Shown: positions 17,396 through 26,260, counted from the first letter of the stretch. The stretch is 64,000 nucleotides of DNA from an uncultured Ruminococcus sp. (GCA_902787145.1 CADAEZ010000004.1:18210-82209), one strand, 5' to 3'. Made by a program: numbers and translations. Notes: a model not told the origin generated them from the letters alone.

Positions 17396-17406
17396 CTTTG
17401 TTTTCC

Positions 17407-17435
17407 TTGAATAAAATGCCATAATAGTGTATCAT
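17407..17435 (+). promoter_or_regulatory. Promoter of the large repeat-protein gene
   Basis: TTGAAT (17407-17412), 17-base spacer, TATCAT (17430-17435); AGGAGGAG binding site 5 bases before the ATG. Confidence 0.55.
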
Positions 17436-17466
17436 TATTATATATATCTTTTTAGGAGGAGATAAT

Positions 17467-20400
17467 ATGAAAAAAGCGTTAAGTCTGATTATTTCATTCC
17501 TGATACTTGTGTCAGTCTTTTCGATAATCCCCGCGTCAGTGAACGCCGCGGGAGAGACTCATAAAATCACAATCAAGTCCACCCAGGGTCTTTTTGACGA
17601 TTTTGAGGCGGATTTTGAGGCAAACGAGGCTATCAAGCTCAGGCTTGACCTTTTGACCGACTGTCCGCTTAACGACGGTACAGTACACATATCCGCCGAC
17701 CCGAATCAGGTCAAGATTTCTTCCTATTCCCTCGGAAAACAAATGCCTTCTCCGATAACAAACTACAAAGATACCGGCGAGTTCCTCTTCGTTTTCAGCA
17801 GCGGCACCAACCTTATCGACACCGATAAGGGCGGCGAGTTCGTAACCTTTAACGGCAAGGCTCTGTCCGGTTTTAACAGCGACCAGGAGGTTTTCGTCAC
17901 CTTCAAAACTATGACAGGCGGCAGATATAATACCGACTACGACGAAGATCTCGAAGAATATGTATCTGTTATAGACAACACATTCAGCAAGTCGTATATT
18001 TCGAACAGTGAGGTTATAAACAACGACTTCACCCTATCCGCGGCCTTTACCGGCAAGGAACCGGCTCCCACGGAGCCTTCTACCGAAGAGACTACAACCG
18101 CGGCTCCCACCCAGACAGAAACTCAAACCGAGAAGCCCGTAGAGACTACGACTGCCACAGAAACAGTCACCGAGGCTACAACAACGGTTGCCGAAACCAC
18201 AACCGCGGCTCCGACCCAGACCGAGACGCCTACCCCGACAGAAACCTCATCGTCTGCAAAGCATAAGCTTACCGTAAAGTCATCCCAGAATCTCTTCCCG
18301 GATGTCAGCGGCGAATTTGAGCCCGGCGAGAACTTCAAGCTCAGGCTTAACCTGCGTACCAACAACCCTCTTTGTGACGTAACATTCTCGGCTAAGTGCG
18401 AAAATCCGTCAAAGGCAAGAATACTCTCGTTCTCGTCCTCAAAATCCTTTAGCGAAGCCACTACCAACCCGAAGACCGACGGCGAGTTCATATTTGTATA
18501 CAGCGGCGGCGCCGGACTTGTTGACACAACCACCGGCGGCGAGTTCGTAACACTGAAAGGTAAAACCCTCAGCAAGTTTGACAGCGACCAGGTTATCACC
18601 GTAGATTTCAAGCTGTTGCGCGGCGGAAGATACATTACAAAATACGACGAGGATTTTGACGAGGAATACACCGTGCTTGACACGACTTTCCAGGAGCTTT
18701 ATATCGCCAACAGCGAGGTTTTGAATGAAAACTTCTCCTTAACCTCTTATATTGGTGACAAGGACGCCGAGTTCCCCGATGATAAAGTTGAACCGGCTAC
18801 AACCGAACCGGCTACTACCACAGCCGTACACACAACCACACAGGCCGCCACCACTACCGCGGCTCACACCACAGCGACAGTTACCGACGCTCCGGAAACC
18901 TCCACGGCTACCATCGCCCCGACAACAGTAACCGATCCGCCCGAAACCTCCACGGCAACATCTACCGAAGTAACCACAGCTACCGCTCAGCCCACCACGG
19001 AAGCTACCGAAAAAACCGTTACAACTACAGAAAGCGCTACAGCAACCCAGACTGTAACGGAAACTTCCACACAGCCTACAACTTCGGCGGACGGCAAGTA
19101 CAATATCACGATTAAATCGTCCCAGGGTATTTTCCCCGACACATACGCCAGGTTCGCGCCGGGTGAAGCCTTCAAGCTAAAGCTTAATCTTCAGACCGAC
19201 TATCCTCTTATCGACATCACTTTCTCGGCAAAATCCGATCCTTCCCAGGTCAAGATAACATCCTTCACCTCTACAAGATCACTTTCCGACGCGATTACAA
19301 ACCCAAAAACCGACGGAACATACAACTTCGTATATTCCAGCGGAGCCGGACTCGTAGACACAACCACCGGCGGCGAGTTCGTTACCTTAAAGGGCAAAGC
19401 CCTTGCGGGTCTTAACAGCGACCAGGTAATCACAATCGACTTCAAGCTGCTCCGCGGCGGAAGATATATCACAAAATACGACGAAGACCTGGAAGAAGAA
19501 TTTCAGGTTCTCGACACCAACTTCCAGAAGATTTACATAGCAAACAGCGAGATCATCTCAGACGAATTCAACCTGTCACCTTCCTTTACAGGCAAAGACA
19601 ACTATATCGTCGAGACGCCGACTGAGGTACCTGTTTCGACAGAAACCTCGACCGCTACCCAATCCGCGACCGAAGCGCCTACAACAGTTACCGAAACCAC
19701 AACCGCGGCACAGACAACTACCGCAACCCAGACCGAATCAACAACCGAGGAGCAGATCACTACACAGGCTGTTACAACACAGGATGAAGCCACATCAGAA
19801 CCCGCTACCTCGACCCCAAGACATACTATCACCGTAAAATCCACTCAGGGACTATTCCCCGATATTTCCACCAGTGTTAAACCGGGAGAAAAATTCCGCT
19901 TAACACTAAACCTTAAAACATCTTATCCGTTAATGGACGGAACCCTCGAAGCCTACTCCGACCCGACACAGGTTAAGATATCGTCATATTCCGCGCCGAA
20001 ATCACTGCCCGGAGCTTTGGCCAACCCCAAGGATGACGGTAAGTTTATCCTCGTATTCAGCACTGCTACAGACCTTCTTGATACTACAGGCGGCGGAGAG
20101 TTCATAACTCTAAAGGGAAAAGCTCTCAGCTCCTTTGACTCCGACCAGGATATCACCGTTACATTCAAGACCCTGCGAGGCGGACGATATGTAACAATAT
20201 ATGATGAGGAATTCGACGAAGAATACAATATGGTCGACGCGACCTTTGAGGCTCTGTATATAGCGCAAAGCCAGATATTTGATACTTCTTTTGCATTCTC
20301 GTCCACTATTATCGGTTCGGAGCCCAACGACCCGACCACTCCGACAACAACAGCCGAACCCTCTACCACCCCGGCCGCGACTACCACAGAACCTCCGACT

Positions 20401-22344
20401 ACTACACAGCCGCCAACTACCACAGAGCCTCCGACTACTACACAGCCGCCAACGACTACAGCGCCTGTGACAACCACTCAGCCTGCAACCACTACAGAAC
20501 CTCCGACAACCACCCAGCCTACAACTGCGACAGAACCTCCGACAACCACCGAGCCTGCCACAACTACACAGCCTACAACCGCTGAACCTACGACAGAGCC
20601 TCCTACCCAGAAGCCTACATCCGCGGACGGCAAATATAAAGTAACTGTAAAATCGACCCAGAACCTCTTCCCCGATACTACACAAAGCTTTAAGCCCGGT
20701 GACAAAATCTCGATAAGGCTCAATTTCTGGTCAAATTACTCGCTGTTAGACGGCAAGATTTGTGTTAAGTACAACGCTGACGAGCTCCATATCAACGGGT
20801 ATTCGGCGCCGAATTCCCTGCCCGGAGCAATAATCACAAGGCATCCCGGTCACTTCGACCTGTCGTTCAGCGCTATAGAAAAACTTGTTGACACAACCGA
20901 GGGCGGCGAATTCATCACTCTTAACGGTTCAGCTCTCGATACTCTCAGCTCCGACCAGGAAATCACAATCGAATTCAAAGAGCTCGGCGGCGGCAGAGAA
21001 GTAATGGAATACGACGAATTCCTTAAAGAATACTTCTTTGTAATAGACAACACCTTCCGTGAGCCGTATATCGAAAACGGAATCATTCATAACTACAACT
21101 TTACCGCAAACGCGTCTGTTTTTGAGACTCCCGAGCCGACCGAGCCCGCTACAACTACAGAAACCCTCGAACCGACATCAACCGCCGCGGAAACCCTCGA
21201 GCCGACATCAACCGCCGCGGAAACCCTTGAGCCGACATCAACCGCCGCGGAAACATCCGAACCCACAACCGTTACTCAACCCTCCTCAACCGAAACCGTG
21301 ACAAACAGCAACAGCACCGAGTCTGTCACCGAGGATACAACCGCTTCCGAGGAGAGCACCTCACAGACCGAACAGTCGAAATATCCTCAGACCTACAAGC
21401 TCAAGTATCTGCCGTCCGCCGAGGACTATAAGGTCGGATACAACTTCAAGCTGGCTGTAGTGTACAAGAACGGCGTTGTTTACACTTACAATTTCGAACC
21501 GACGGATCAAATCGTCGACGGCGTACCCGTATTTGAGACCGACGCGGTTATAAACTACGAGCCCAACTCCGTGATTTATCAGGTTTACAACAAGGATATT
21601 TGGGTAAGTCAGATCTCAATGCCTGCGTATGAGCTCAACAGACTGTCACAGATCATTCTTAAATACGACGGTTCTCAGTATATCCCCTCTGCAACCACCG
21701 CAACCGAGGAGACAACAGATTCCTCACCAGCCGAAACAGACAACACCGAAACTACATCCGACACCGAACCGACTACCGAAGAAACTGTTTCGGACACAGA
21801 GCCTGTTACCGATACTACCGAGGATACCGAAAACACTGAATATACCGATAAACCGACCGAATCCGCCGAAACAACCACACTGCCCTCGGATTCAACCGAT
21901 GATTCCTCCGCCACAACCTCCGCGGATACCTCCGAGACAACGTCCGACACATCCGTCGCGACCGACTCCGGCACTGACAAGCTAAGCCCGACAAGCGGCA
22001 CCGACGTAAAGAAAACTCCGGTAAGTCCGGCTAAAAAGGCAACAGCGAAGAAAGCTAATCCGATAAAGGTAAAGGTGCTCAAGAAGTCTGTCAAGGCCTC
22101 CAAGCTAGCCAAGAAAAAGCTCAAGGTAAAGGCGCTGAGGGTAAAGAAAGCCAAAGGCAAAGTTACCTATAAAAAGCTTAAAGGCTCCAAGAAGCTAAAG
22201 ATAAGCAAAAAGACAGGTAAAATTACCGTCAAGAAGGGCACAAAGAAAGGTTTATACAAAATCAAGGTAAGAATCAGCGCAAAGGGCAACTCGCTCTACA
22301 AACCGAAGAAGCTTACCAAAACCGTTAAAATCAGAGTAAAATAA
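17467..22344 (+). CDS. Giant secreted surface protein: five repeated beta-type domains, Thr-rich linkers, lysine-rich tail
   Basis: A 1,625-residue exported protein. A signal peptide (about 1-27, ending SVNA) is followed by five copies of a ~165-residue domain at residues 32-198, 266-433, 542-711, 785-952 and 1054-1219. Each copy contains the pattern K-S-(T/S)-Q-x-(L/I)-F, a central GGEF-(V/I)-T-(L/F) and SDQ-x-(I/V)-x-(V/I)-(D/E/T)-F-K. Long Thr/Pro/Glu/Ala linkers, likely glycosylated, separate them. A different domain follows (about 1306-1408), then another linker and a lysine-rich module (about 1517-1625) of the K-G-K-(V/I)-T-(Y/V)-K-K type seen in clostridial surface proteins, which may bind the wall. 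There is no LPXTG motif. The repeated domain looks like a beta-sandwich resembling, but not clearly equal to, cohesin. The downstream gene carries one copy plus a dockerin. Confidence 0.85.
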   Translation: MKKALSLIISFLILVSVFSIIPASVNAAGETHKITIKSTQGLFDDFEADFEANEAIKLRLDLLTDCPLNDGTVHISADPNQVKISSYSLGKQMPSPITNYKDTGEFLFVFSSGTNLIDTDKGGEFVTFNGKALSGFNSDQEVFVTFKTMTGGRYNTDYDEDLEEYVSVIDNTFSKSYISNSEVINNDFTLSAAFTGKEPAPTEPSTEETTTAAPTQTETQTEKPVETTTATETVTEATTTVAETTTAAPTQTETPTPTETSSSAKHKLTVKSSQNLFPDVSGEFEPGENFKLRLNLRTNNPLCDVTFSAKCENPSKARILSFSSSKSFSEATTNPKTDGEFIFVYSGGAGLVDTTTGGEFVTLKGKTLSKFDSDQVITVDFKLLRGGRYITKYDEDFDEEYTVLDTTFQELYIANSEVLNENFSLTSYIGDKDAEFPDDKVEPATTEPATTTAVHTTTQAATTTAAHTTATVTDAPETSTATIAPTTVTDPPETSTATSTEVTTATAQPTTEATEKTVTTTESATATQTVTETSTQPTTSADGKYNITIKSSQGIFPDTYARFAPGEAFKLKLNLQTDYPLIDITFSAKSDPSQVKITSFTSTRSLSDAITNPKTDGTYNFVYSSGAGLVDTTTGGEFVTLKGKALAGLNSDQVITIDFKLLRGGRYITKYDEDLEEEFQVLDTNFQKIYIANSEIISDEFNLSPSFTGKDNYIVETPTEVPVSTETSTATQSATEAPTTVTETTTAAQTTTATQTESTTEEQITTQAVTTQDEATSEPATSTPRHTITVKSTQGLFPDISTSVKPGEKFRLTLNLKTSYPLMDGTLEAYSDPTQVKISSYSAPKSLPGALANPKDDGKFILVFSTATDLLDTTGGGEFITLKGKALSSFDSDQDITVTFKTLRGGRYVTIYDEEFDEEYNMVDATFEALYIAQSQIFDTSFAFSSTIIGSEPNDPTTPTTTAEPSTTPAATTTEPPTTTQPPTTTEPPTTTQPPTTTAPVTTTQPATTTEPPTTTQPTTATEPPTTTEPATTTQPTTAEPTTEPPTQKPTSADGKYKVTVKSTQNLFPDTTQSFKPGDKISIRLNFWSNYSLLDGKICVKYNADELHINGYSAPNSLPGAIITRHPGHFDLSFSAIEKLVDTTEGGEFITLNGSALDTLSSDQEITIEFKELGGGREVMEYDEFLKEYFFVIDNTFREPYIENGIIHNYNFTANASVFETPEPTEPATTTETLEPTSTAAETLEPTSTAAETLEPTSTAAETSEPTTVTQPSSTETVTNSNSTESVTEDTTASEESTSQTEQSKYPQTYKLKYLPSAEDYKVGYNFKLAVVYKNGVVYTYNFEPTDQIVDGVPVFETDAVINYEPNSVIYQVYNKDIWVSQISMPAYELNRLSQIILKYDGSQYIPSATTATEETTDSSPAETDNTETTSDTEPTTEETVSDTEPVTDTTEDTENTEYTDKPTESAETTTLPSDSTDDSSATTSADTSETTSDTSVATDSGTDKLSPTSGTDVKKTPVSPAKKATAKKANPIKVKVLKKSVKASKLAKKKLKVKALRVKKAKGKVTYKKLKGSKKLKISKKTGKITVKKGTKKGLYKIKVRISAKGNSLYKPKKLTKTVKIRVK
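17560..21123 (+). repeat. Five in-frame copies of a ~165-codon domain
   Basis: Copies lie at about 17560-18060, 18262-18765, 19090-19600, 19819-20322 and 20626-21123. Copies 2 and 3 are closest to each other (shared GAGLVDTTTGGEFVTLKGK-type core), while copies 1 and 5 are the most diverged. A sixth homologous copy is in the next gene at about 22531-23010. The linkers between copies differ in length (about 200-325 bases) and are built from ACN/GAN/CCN codons. Confidence 0.9.
21160..21249 (+). repeat. Three tandem 30-bp repeats in a linker
   Basis: Three near-identical 30-bp units encode ETLEPTSTAA three times, followed by a diverged fourth start (ETSEPTT). Near-identity at DNA level marks a recent expansion by slippage or unequal crossing-over. 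Confidence 0.9.
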
Positions 22345-22352
22345 ACCGCAAT

Positions 22353-22380
22353 CGGAGCTGTCGCTTATGTGGCAGCTCCG
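22353..22380 (+). terminator. Hairpin after the large repeat-protein gene
   Basis: CGGAGCTG / CAGCTCCG, 8 bp with a 12-base loop, 9 bases after the stop codon. It lacks a clear T tract, so it may be a weak terminator or mRNA-end stabiliser. Confidence 0.5.
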
Positions 22381-22389
22381 AACTATTAC

Positions 22390-22418
22390 TTGATAAAAAT
22401 AATCCTTTGGTGTATTAT
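22390..22418 (+). promoter_or_regulatory. Promoter of the dockerin-bearing repeat-domain gene
   Basis: TTGATA (22390-22395), 17-base spacer, TATTAT (22413-22418), so the second gene can be expressed independently of the first. Confidence 0.6.
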
Positions 22419-22446
22419 ATGTATATCACGATTGGGAGTTGACACT

Positions 22447-23349
22447 ATGAAAAAACTAATCTGCGCCGTTATCGCGCTAATAATTATTCTTTCGGCTTTT
22501 TCCGCAGTAAGCTTTGCGGCTCAAACACCAAAGCTGGTTACTGTAAAATCAACCCAGAATCTTTTTGCCGATGTTTCCGGCTATGTTGCGCCCGGCTCGG
22601 ATTTTACAATTCAGCTCGACCTGAAAACTCCGCACCCGATTATCGACGGAACGCTTTTTACAAAAAGCGACCCCGAACAGATTAAGGTAGGTTCGTATTC
22701 CGCCAAAAACTCTCTTCCCGACGCTATCTTTAACCCGAAAGCCGACGGAAAATCAAAGCTCGTATTCGGCAACGGCACAAGACTGCTGGAAACAACAGCA
22801 GGCGGTGAGTTCGTTACATTCAAGTGCAAGGCGACTGACGCTCTGTCGTCCGATCAGGTAATAAATGTTGAGTTTGAGCTTCTGCGCGGCAGCAGATACA
22901 AGGAGAATGATTACGGCGACAAAATCGTTGACGTAACCTTCGACGAGGTATATATCGCTACAAGCGAGGTCAAGCTGACAAACTTCACTGTATCCGCGTC
23001 GCTGTCGGGCACAACCGATGTTCCCCCCGAAACCCAAAGCTCTACCGAGACCCGGACTCAAAATCCAACCGAGACACAGACGCCTACCCAAACAACTACC
23101 GAATCAGGTACATCAGGCGGCGATAAAAAACTGCTATACGGCGACAGTGACCTCAACAATATTATCAACATCAAGGACGCGACGCTTATACAGATGCACA
23201 CGGCAAAGCTCGCGACTCTGACGGGAGACGCGCTGACGGTATCGGATGTCGACGGCTCCGGAATTGTAAACGTAAAAGACGCGACCTGTATACAAAAGTA
23301 CCTCGCCAAACTAAACGGATACGAAAAAACCGGTACAAAAGTAAACTAA
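22447..23349 (+). CDS. Secreted single repeat-domain protein with C-terminal dockerin
   Basis: A 300-residue exported protein. Residues 1-24 are a signal peptide (ending SFA). Residues 29-188 are a sixth copy of the domain repeated in the upstream 1,625-residue protein. Residues 189-228 are a Thr/Pro/Gln linker. Residues 231-290 form a two-repeat dockerin: calcium loops run D233-x-D235-x-N237 to D244 and D267-x-D269-x-S271 to D278, each followed by an ATxIQ helix. Dockerins bind cohesins to assemble multi-protein complexes. One repeat domain plus a dockerin is the layout of adaptor scaffoldins such as ScaC of R. flavefaciens. The ATG at 22447 is preceded by GGGAG and begins the signal peptide, so longer readings were rejected. 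Confidence 0.9.
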   Translation: MKKLICAVIALIIILSAFSAVSFAAQTPKLVTVKSTQNLFADVSGYVAPGSDFTIQLDLKTPHPIIDGTLFTKSDPEQIKVGSYSAKNSLPDAIFNPKADGKSKLVFGNGTRLLETTAGGEFVTFKCKATDALSSDQVINVEFELLRGSRYKENDYGDKIVDVTFDEVYIATSEVKLTNFTVSASLSGTTDVPPETQSSTETRTQNPTETQTPTQTTTESGTSGGDKKLLYGDSDLNNIINIKDATLIQMHTAKLATLTGDALTVSDVDGSGIVNVKDATCIQKYLAKLNGYEKTGTKVN

Positions 23350-23363
23350 TCAGACAAACAAAG

Positions 23364-23390
23364 AAAGGGGCTGTGAAAAACAGCCCTTTT
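23364..23390 (+). terminator. Terminator of the dockerin-bearing repeat-domain gene
   Basis: AAGGGGCTG / CAGCCCTTT stem with one G-T pair and a TGAAAAA loop, ending in TTTT. Confidence 0.75.
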
Positions 23391-23400
23391 CGCTACTCAT

Positions 23401-23500
23401 CGCTCGTTTTGCGAAGCAGAAACTGAGCGGAGAATATAAATCTTTTTTCTCTATACTATAGAGAAAAAGTAAAGACCGGTGTTCAGCCGGTCTTTACTTT
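23401..23500. repeat. Cluster of three further stem-loops in a ~385-base intergenic region
   Basis: CGCTC..GAGCG at 23401-23429 forms an imperfect hairpin. 23443-23469 is a near-perfect palindrome with 12-bp arms around one C (TTTTTCTCTATA-C-TATAGAGAAAAA). AAAGTAAAGACCGG / CCGGTCTTTACTTT at 23466-23500 is a 14-bp perfect stem with a 7-base loop. The last two arms share bases, so alternative folds are possible. No known RNA family was recognised. Confidence 0.6.
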
Positions 23501-23521
23501 AGGAATAGAAAGGAATAGCCT

Positions 23522-23563
23522 ATGAAAAAAGCATACAATTGTCTGTCGTTGTCTTTATTGTGA
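23522..23563 (+). other. Possible 13-codon ORF after the hairpins
   Basis: ATG with AAAGGA 6 bases upstream encodes MKKAYNCLSLSLL and stops at TGA. It resembles the start of a signal peptide and may be a leader peptide, a remnant of a secreted-protein gene, or chance. Confidence 0.25.
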
Positions 23564-23678
23564 TTATACTATAACTCCGCTATGTGACGCCTGAATGAAC
23601 AAAAATCAAAATTAAAATGAAAATTAAATTCACTTTTCGCAGTTATGTGAACATTATCTGAATTTTGTCAAGCGCTTC

Positions 23679-23707
23679 TTGACTTTTGCTTACAATATAA
23701 GTATAAT
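23679..23707 (+). promoter_or_regulatory. Promoter of the TetR gene
   Basis: TTGACT (23679-23684), 17-base spacer, TATAAT (23702-23707). Confidence 0.75.
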
Positions 23708-23734
23708 GTGGAAAACGAAAAGGAGGATTACATT

Positions 23735-24337
23735 ATGATTAAACGAACCTTTTACAATCTTCCTCCCGAAAAGCGCGAGAAGATTATCGACGTTACAAAA
23801 AAGGAGTTCCTAAAGGGGAACAAACAGAAAATTACGATAAACACCGTAATTAAAAACGCCGGAATCTCACGCGGAAGCTTTTATCAGTACTTTGACGACA
23901 AGCTCGATTTGGTGGAGCTGGTCGCTGACGATATGATAAAGAAGATGATTGAGTTTATCCAGGAGGAGCTTACGCTTAACGGCGGCGATATTTTTGAGCT
24001 GCCGATGTGCCTGTTTGACCTTATGACCAAAAACACGCGCGACTACAGCCTTGTAATGTCTATAACCGATACACATGACAGAAACAGCGCGCTTATCTCG
24101 GATTACAGACAATACAGGTCGGCAAAACCCGAAATATTCGGCGAAATAAGCCCCTACATCAACCGATCCAACCTCAAATTCACCGAGGACGAGGACGTCG
24201 AGTGCGTTATATTTATGATGTTTGACGCGATACGCAGCGCTATGGTGAACATCTCGGAGAACGGCTCCGACATTGCAAAGGAACGCTGCGCCCTGTTCAA
24301 AAAAACAGAAATAATCAAAAACGGCGCAGTAAGATAA
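23735..24337 (+). CDS. TetR/AcrR family transcriptional regulator
   Basis: A 200-residue one-component regulator. The N-terminal helix-turn-helix (about residues 8-55) contains TINTVIKNAGISRGSFYQYF, the TetR signature. The remaining residues form a mostly helical ligand-binding domain of unknown specificity. The ATG is preceded by AAAGGAGG. It is monocistronic between hairpins and a strong terminator. The neighbours do not include an efflux pump, and no operator dyad was clearly seen, so the target is unknown. Confidence 0.88.
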   Translation: MIKRTFYNLPPEKREKIIDVTKKEFLKGNKQKITINTVIKNAGISRGSFYQYFDDKLDLVELVADDMIKKMIEFIQEELTLNGGDIFELPMCLFDLMTKNTRDYSLVMSITDTHDRNSALISDYRQYRSAKPEIFGEISPYINRSNLKFTEDEDVECVIFMMFDAIRSAMVNISENGSDIAKERCALFKKTEIIKNGAVR

Positions 24338-24356
24338 AAATATCTGCACGAAAGTT

Positions 24357-24381
24357 AACGGCTGACCAGTGGTCAGCCGTT
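24357..24381. terminator. Terminator between tetR and the convergent dehydratase gene
   Basis: An 11-bp perfect stem AACGGCTGACC / GGTCAGCCGTT with an AGT loop, followed on the plus strand by TGTTTTGT. Its 3' arm overlaps the stop codon of the convergent gene. Confidence 0.8.
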
Positions 24382-26244
24382 TGTTTTGTGGTTAAATGTC
24401 GGAACCATCTCGGACAGCTTTTCTACAACCGCGTCGCTGTCATTGTTGCCGGCGAACTTTTCGACTTCCTCAAGCTGAGAAAGGAAGGTCGCTGGGTTAA
24501 TGTCAATCTGATTGCCGATGAATATCTTTTTGTTAGAAGTTTGCTTGAGTCCTTCCTCGTCCATCAAAAGCTCCTCGTAGAGCTTCTCGCCGGGACGAAG
24601 TCCGGTGAACTTGATCTCGACCTCCTCATAAGGCACCTTGCCGTACATACGGATTAAGTTTTCCGCAAGGGTAACTATCTTGACCGGAGCGCCCATATCG
24701 AGTACAAAAATCTCGCCGCCGTGAGCCATAGCTCCGGCCTCAAGAACCAGGGACACCGCCTCAGGGATTGTCATAAAATACCTTATGATATCGGGATGTG
24801 TTACCGTTACGGGCTTGCCGCTCTCAATCTGGCGTCTGAACAGCGGTATAACCGATCCGTTCGAGCCGAGCACGTTGCCGAATCTTGTCGTAACAAACTC
24901 GGTATGGGTGCTGTTTTGCGACATATACTGCATAATCATCTCGCATACGCGCTTTGTACATCCCATTACATTTGTGGGGTTGACCGCCTTATCGGTAGAA
25001 ATCATCACGAACTTTTCCGCCTTATACTGTTCGGCAAGTATCGCGGTGTTATAGGTTCCGATTATATTGTTCTTGACTGCTTCCTCCGGCACGGTTTCCA
25101 TAAGCGGAACGTGCTTGTGGGCGGCAGCGTGGAACACAAGCTGCGGCTGATACCTGGAGAAAATCTTCTCCATCTTATAGTAATCGCGCACAGACGAAAT
25201 CAGCGTAACTATATCGACTTTGTCGCCGTAATCCATCAGTACTTCCTGCTGAACCTCGTAGGCGTTGTTTTCGTAGATGTCGACAATAATAACCTGCTTC
25301 GGCTTATACTTGGCAATCTGGCGCACAAGCTCCGAGCCAATGGATCCGCCTCCGCCCGTTACCATACAAACCTTGCCTTTGATAAAATCGCGGATTTCTT
25401 TTTTGTCAAAGGACACGGGCTCTCTGCCGAGGAGATCCTCGATTTTGATATCCTTAACCTGAGTAATAAGCTCGGTATGCTCGTCGTCAAAAAGCAGGTT
25501 GCCGAGATACGGTATTACCTTGATATTACACTTTGTCTTTGAACAGATATCGAGGATTTCTACTCTTCGTTCTTCAGAACAGGACGGAATCGCAAAGATA
25601 ATCTGCTCAACTCCGAGACTGTCACAAATGGACTCGGTATCCTCAATTCTTCCGAGCACCCTTACACCGTTTACACGGGTGTGGATTTTGCCCGGGTCGT
25701 CGTCGACAAGGCCGACAGGCTCAAATCTGCTGAACTGGTTGTTCTTGTCATACTTAGCGGAATTAAGCTCCGCGAGTATCATCGCCGCGGCATGGCCGGC
25801 GCCAACAATAAGCGTTCGAACAGTTTTATCGCTTCTGCCCGCGTCAAACAGCACAAGGAACGACTTTCTGAACGATAGCCTGAACAAAACCGCTCCCGTG
25901 GCAGTAACAAAGAAGTTCACAAGGAAGAACAGCTTTGAAAACTGCTTGCCGAGCGCGAAGAAGATTACAATCGCCAGAAGCTGTCCTATAAAGAATCCGG
26001 CTACACATAGTCCATAATCCCTTAGCTTAAAGTACCGCCACATCTTTGAATACATACCCAAAGAGTACAATACCAGAATACATATTATTGAGTCAGCTAT
26101 CATTATATAGCTAATACCTCTGATAGGCTGAGCGTAAGCTGTCTCGAATAACGAGAATAAATAATTTGTCAGCAAAGTGCCGATACAGATTATGAAAACA
26201 TCCGCCACAGCGAGAATCAGCTTTCTTATATTAAATCTCTTCAA
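24373..26244 (-). CDS. Membrane-bound NDP-sugar 4,6-dehydratase, CapD/PglF/WbpM type
   Basis: A 623-residue polysaccharide-biosynthesis enzyme. About four N-terminal membrane segments (to about residue 125) are followed by a CoA-binding-like Rossmann domain and the catalytic extended SDR domain with TGGGGSIGSELVRQI near residue 294. The usual Tyr-x3-Lys is replaced by Met-x3-Lys in STDKAVNPTNVMGCTKR, as known for PglF and FlaA1-type 4,6-dehydratases. The likely substrate is UDP-N-acetylglucosamine, for a surface glycan or protein glycan, which would suit the Thr-rich secreted proteins upstream. The start is TTG with AAGGTGAT 3 bases upstream. It is monocistronic. Confidence 0.92.
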   Translation of the reverse strand: MKRFNIRKLILAVADVFIICIGTLLTNYLFSLFETAYAQPIRGISYIMIADSIICILVLYSLGMYSKMWRYFKLRDYGLCVAGFFIGQLLAIVIFFALGKQFSKLFFLVNFFVTATGAVLFRLSFRKSFLVLFDAGRSDKTVRTLIVGAGHAAAMILAELNSAKYDKNNQFSRFEPVGLVDDDPGKIHTRVNGVRVLGRIEDTESICDSLGVEQIIFAIPSCSEERRVEILDICSKTKCNIKVIPYLGNLLFDDEHTELITQVKDIKIEDLLGREPVSFDKKEIRDFIKGKVCMVTGGGGSIGSELVRQIAKYKPKQVIIVDIYENNAYEVQQEVLMDYGDKVDIVTLISSVRDYYKMEKIFSRYQPQLVFHAAAHKHVPLMETVPEEAVKNNIIGTYNTAILAEQYKAEKFVMISTDKAVNPTNVMGCTKRVCEMIMQYMSQNSTHTEFVTTRFGNVLGSNGSVIPLFRRQIESGKPVTVTHPDIIRYFMTIPEAVSLVLEAGAMAHGGEIFVLDMGAPVKIVTLAENLIRMYGKVPYEEVEIKFTGLRPGEKLYEELLMDEEGLKQTSNKKIFIGNQIDINPATFLSQLEEVEKFAGNNDSDAVVEKLSEMVPTFNHKTNG

Positions 26245-26260
26245 TCTATCACCTTAATAG

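Noticed and set aside
20340-20600. Short repeats that might suggest a CRISPR array
   Set aside because: They are in-frame TTTEPPTTTQPP-type linker codons of variable period without unique spacers.
18123-20685. Long minus-strand reading frames (for example 18123-18683, 19953-20477, 20110-20685) inside the repeat-protein gene
   Set aside because: They are Val/Gly/Ser- or Arg/Cys-rich translations of the complement of Thr/Pro linker codons, with no ribosome binding sites or family resemblance.
24721-25542. 273-codon plus-strand frame opposite the 4,6-dehydratase gene
   Set aside because: Antisense to conserved Rossmann motifs; no promoter, binding site or family match.
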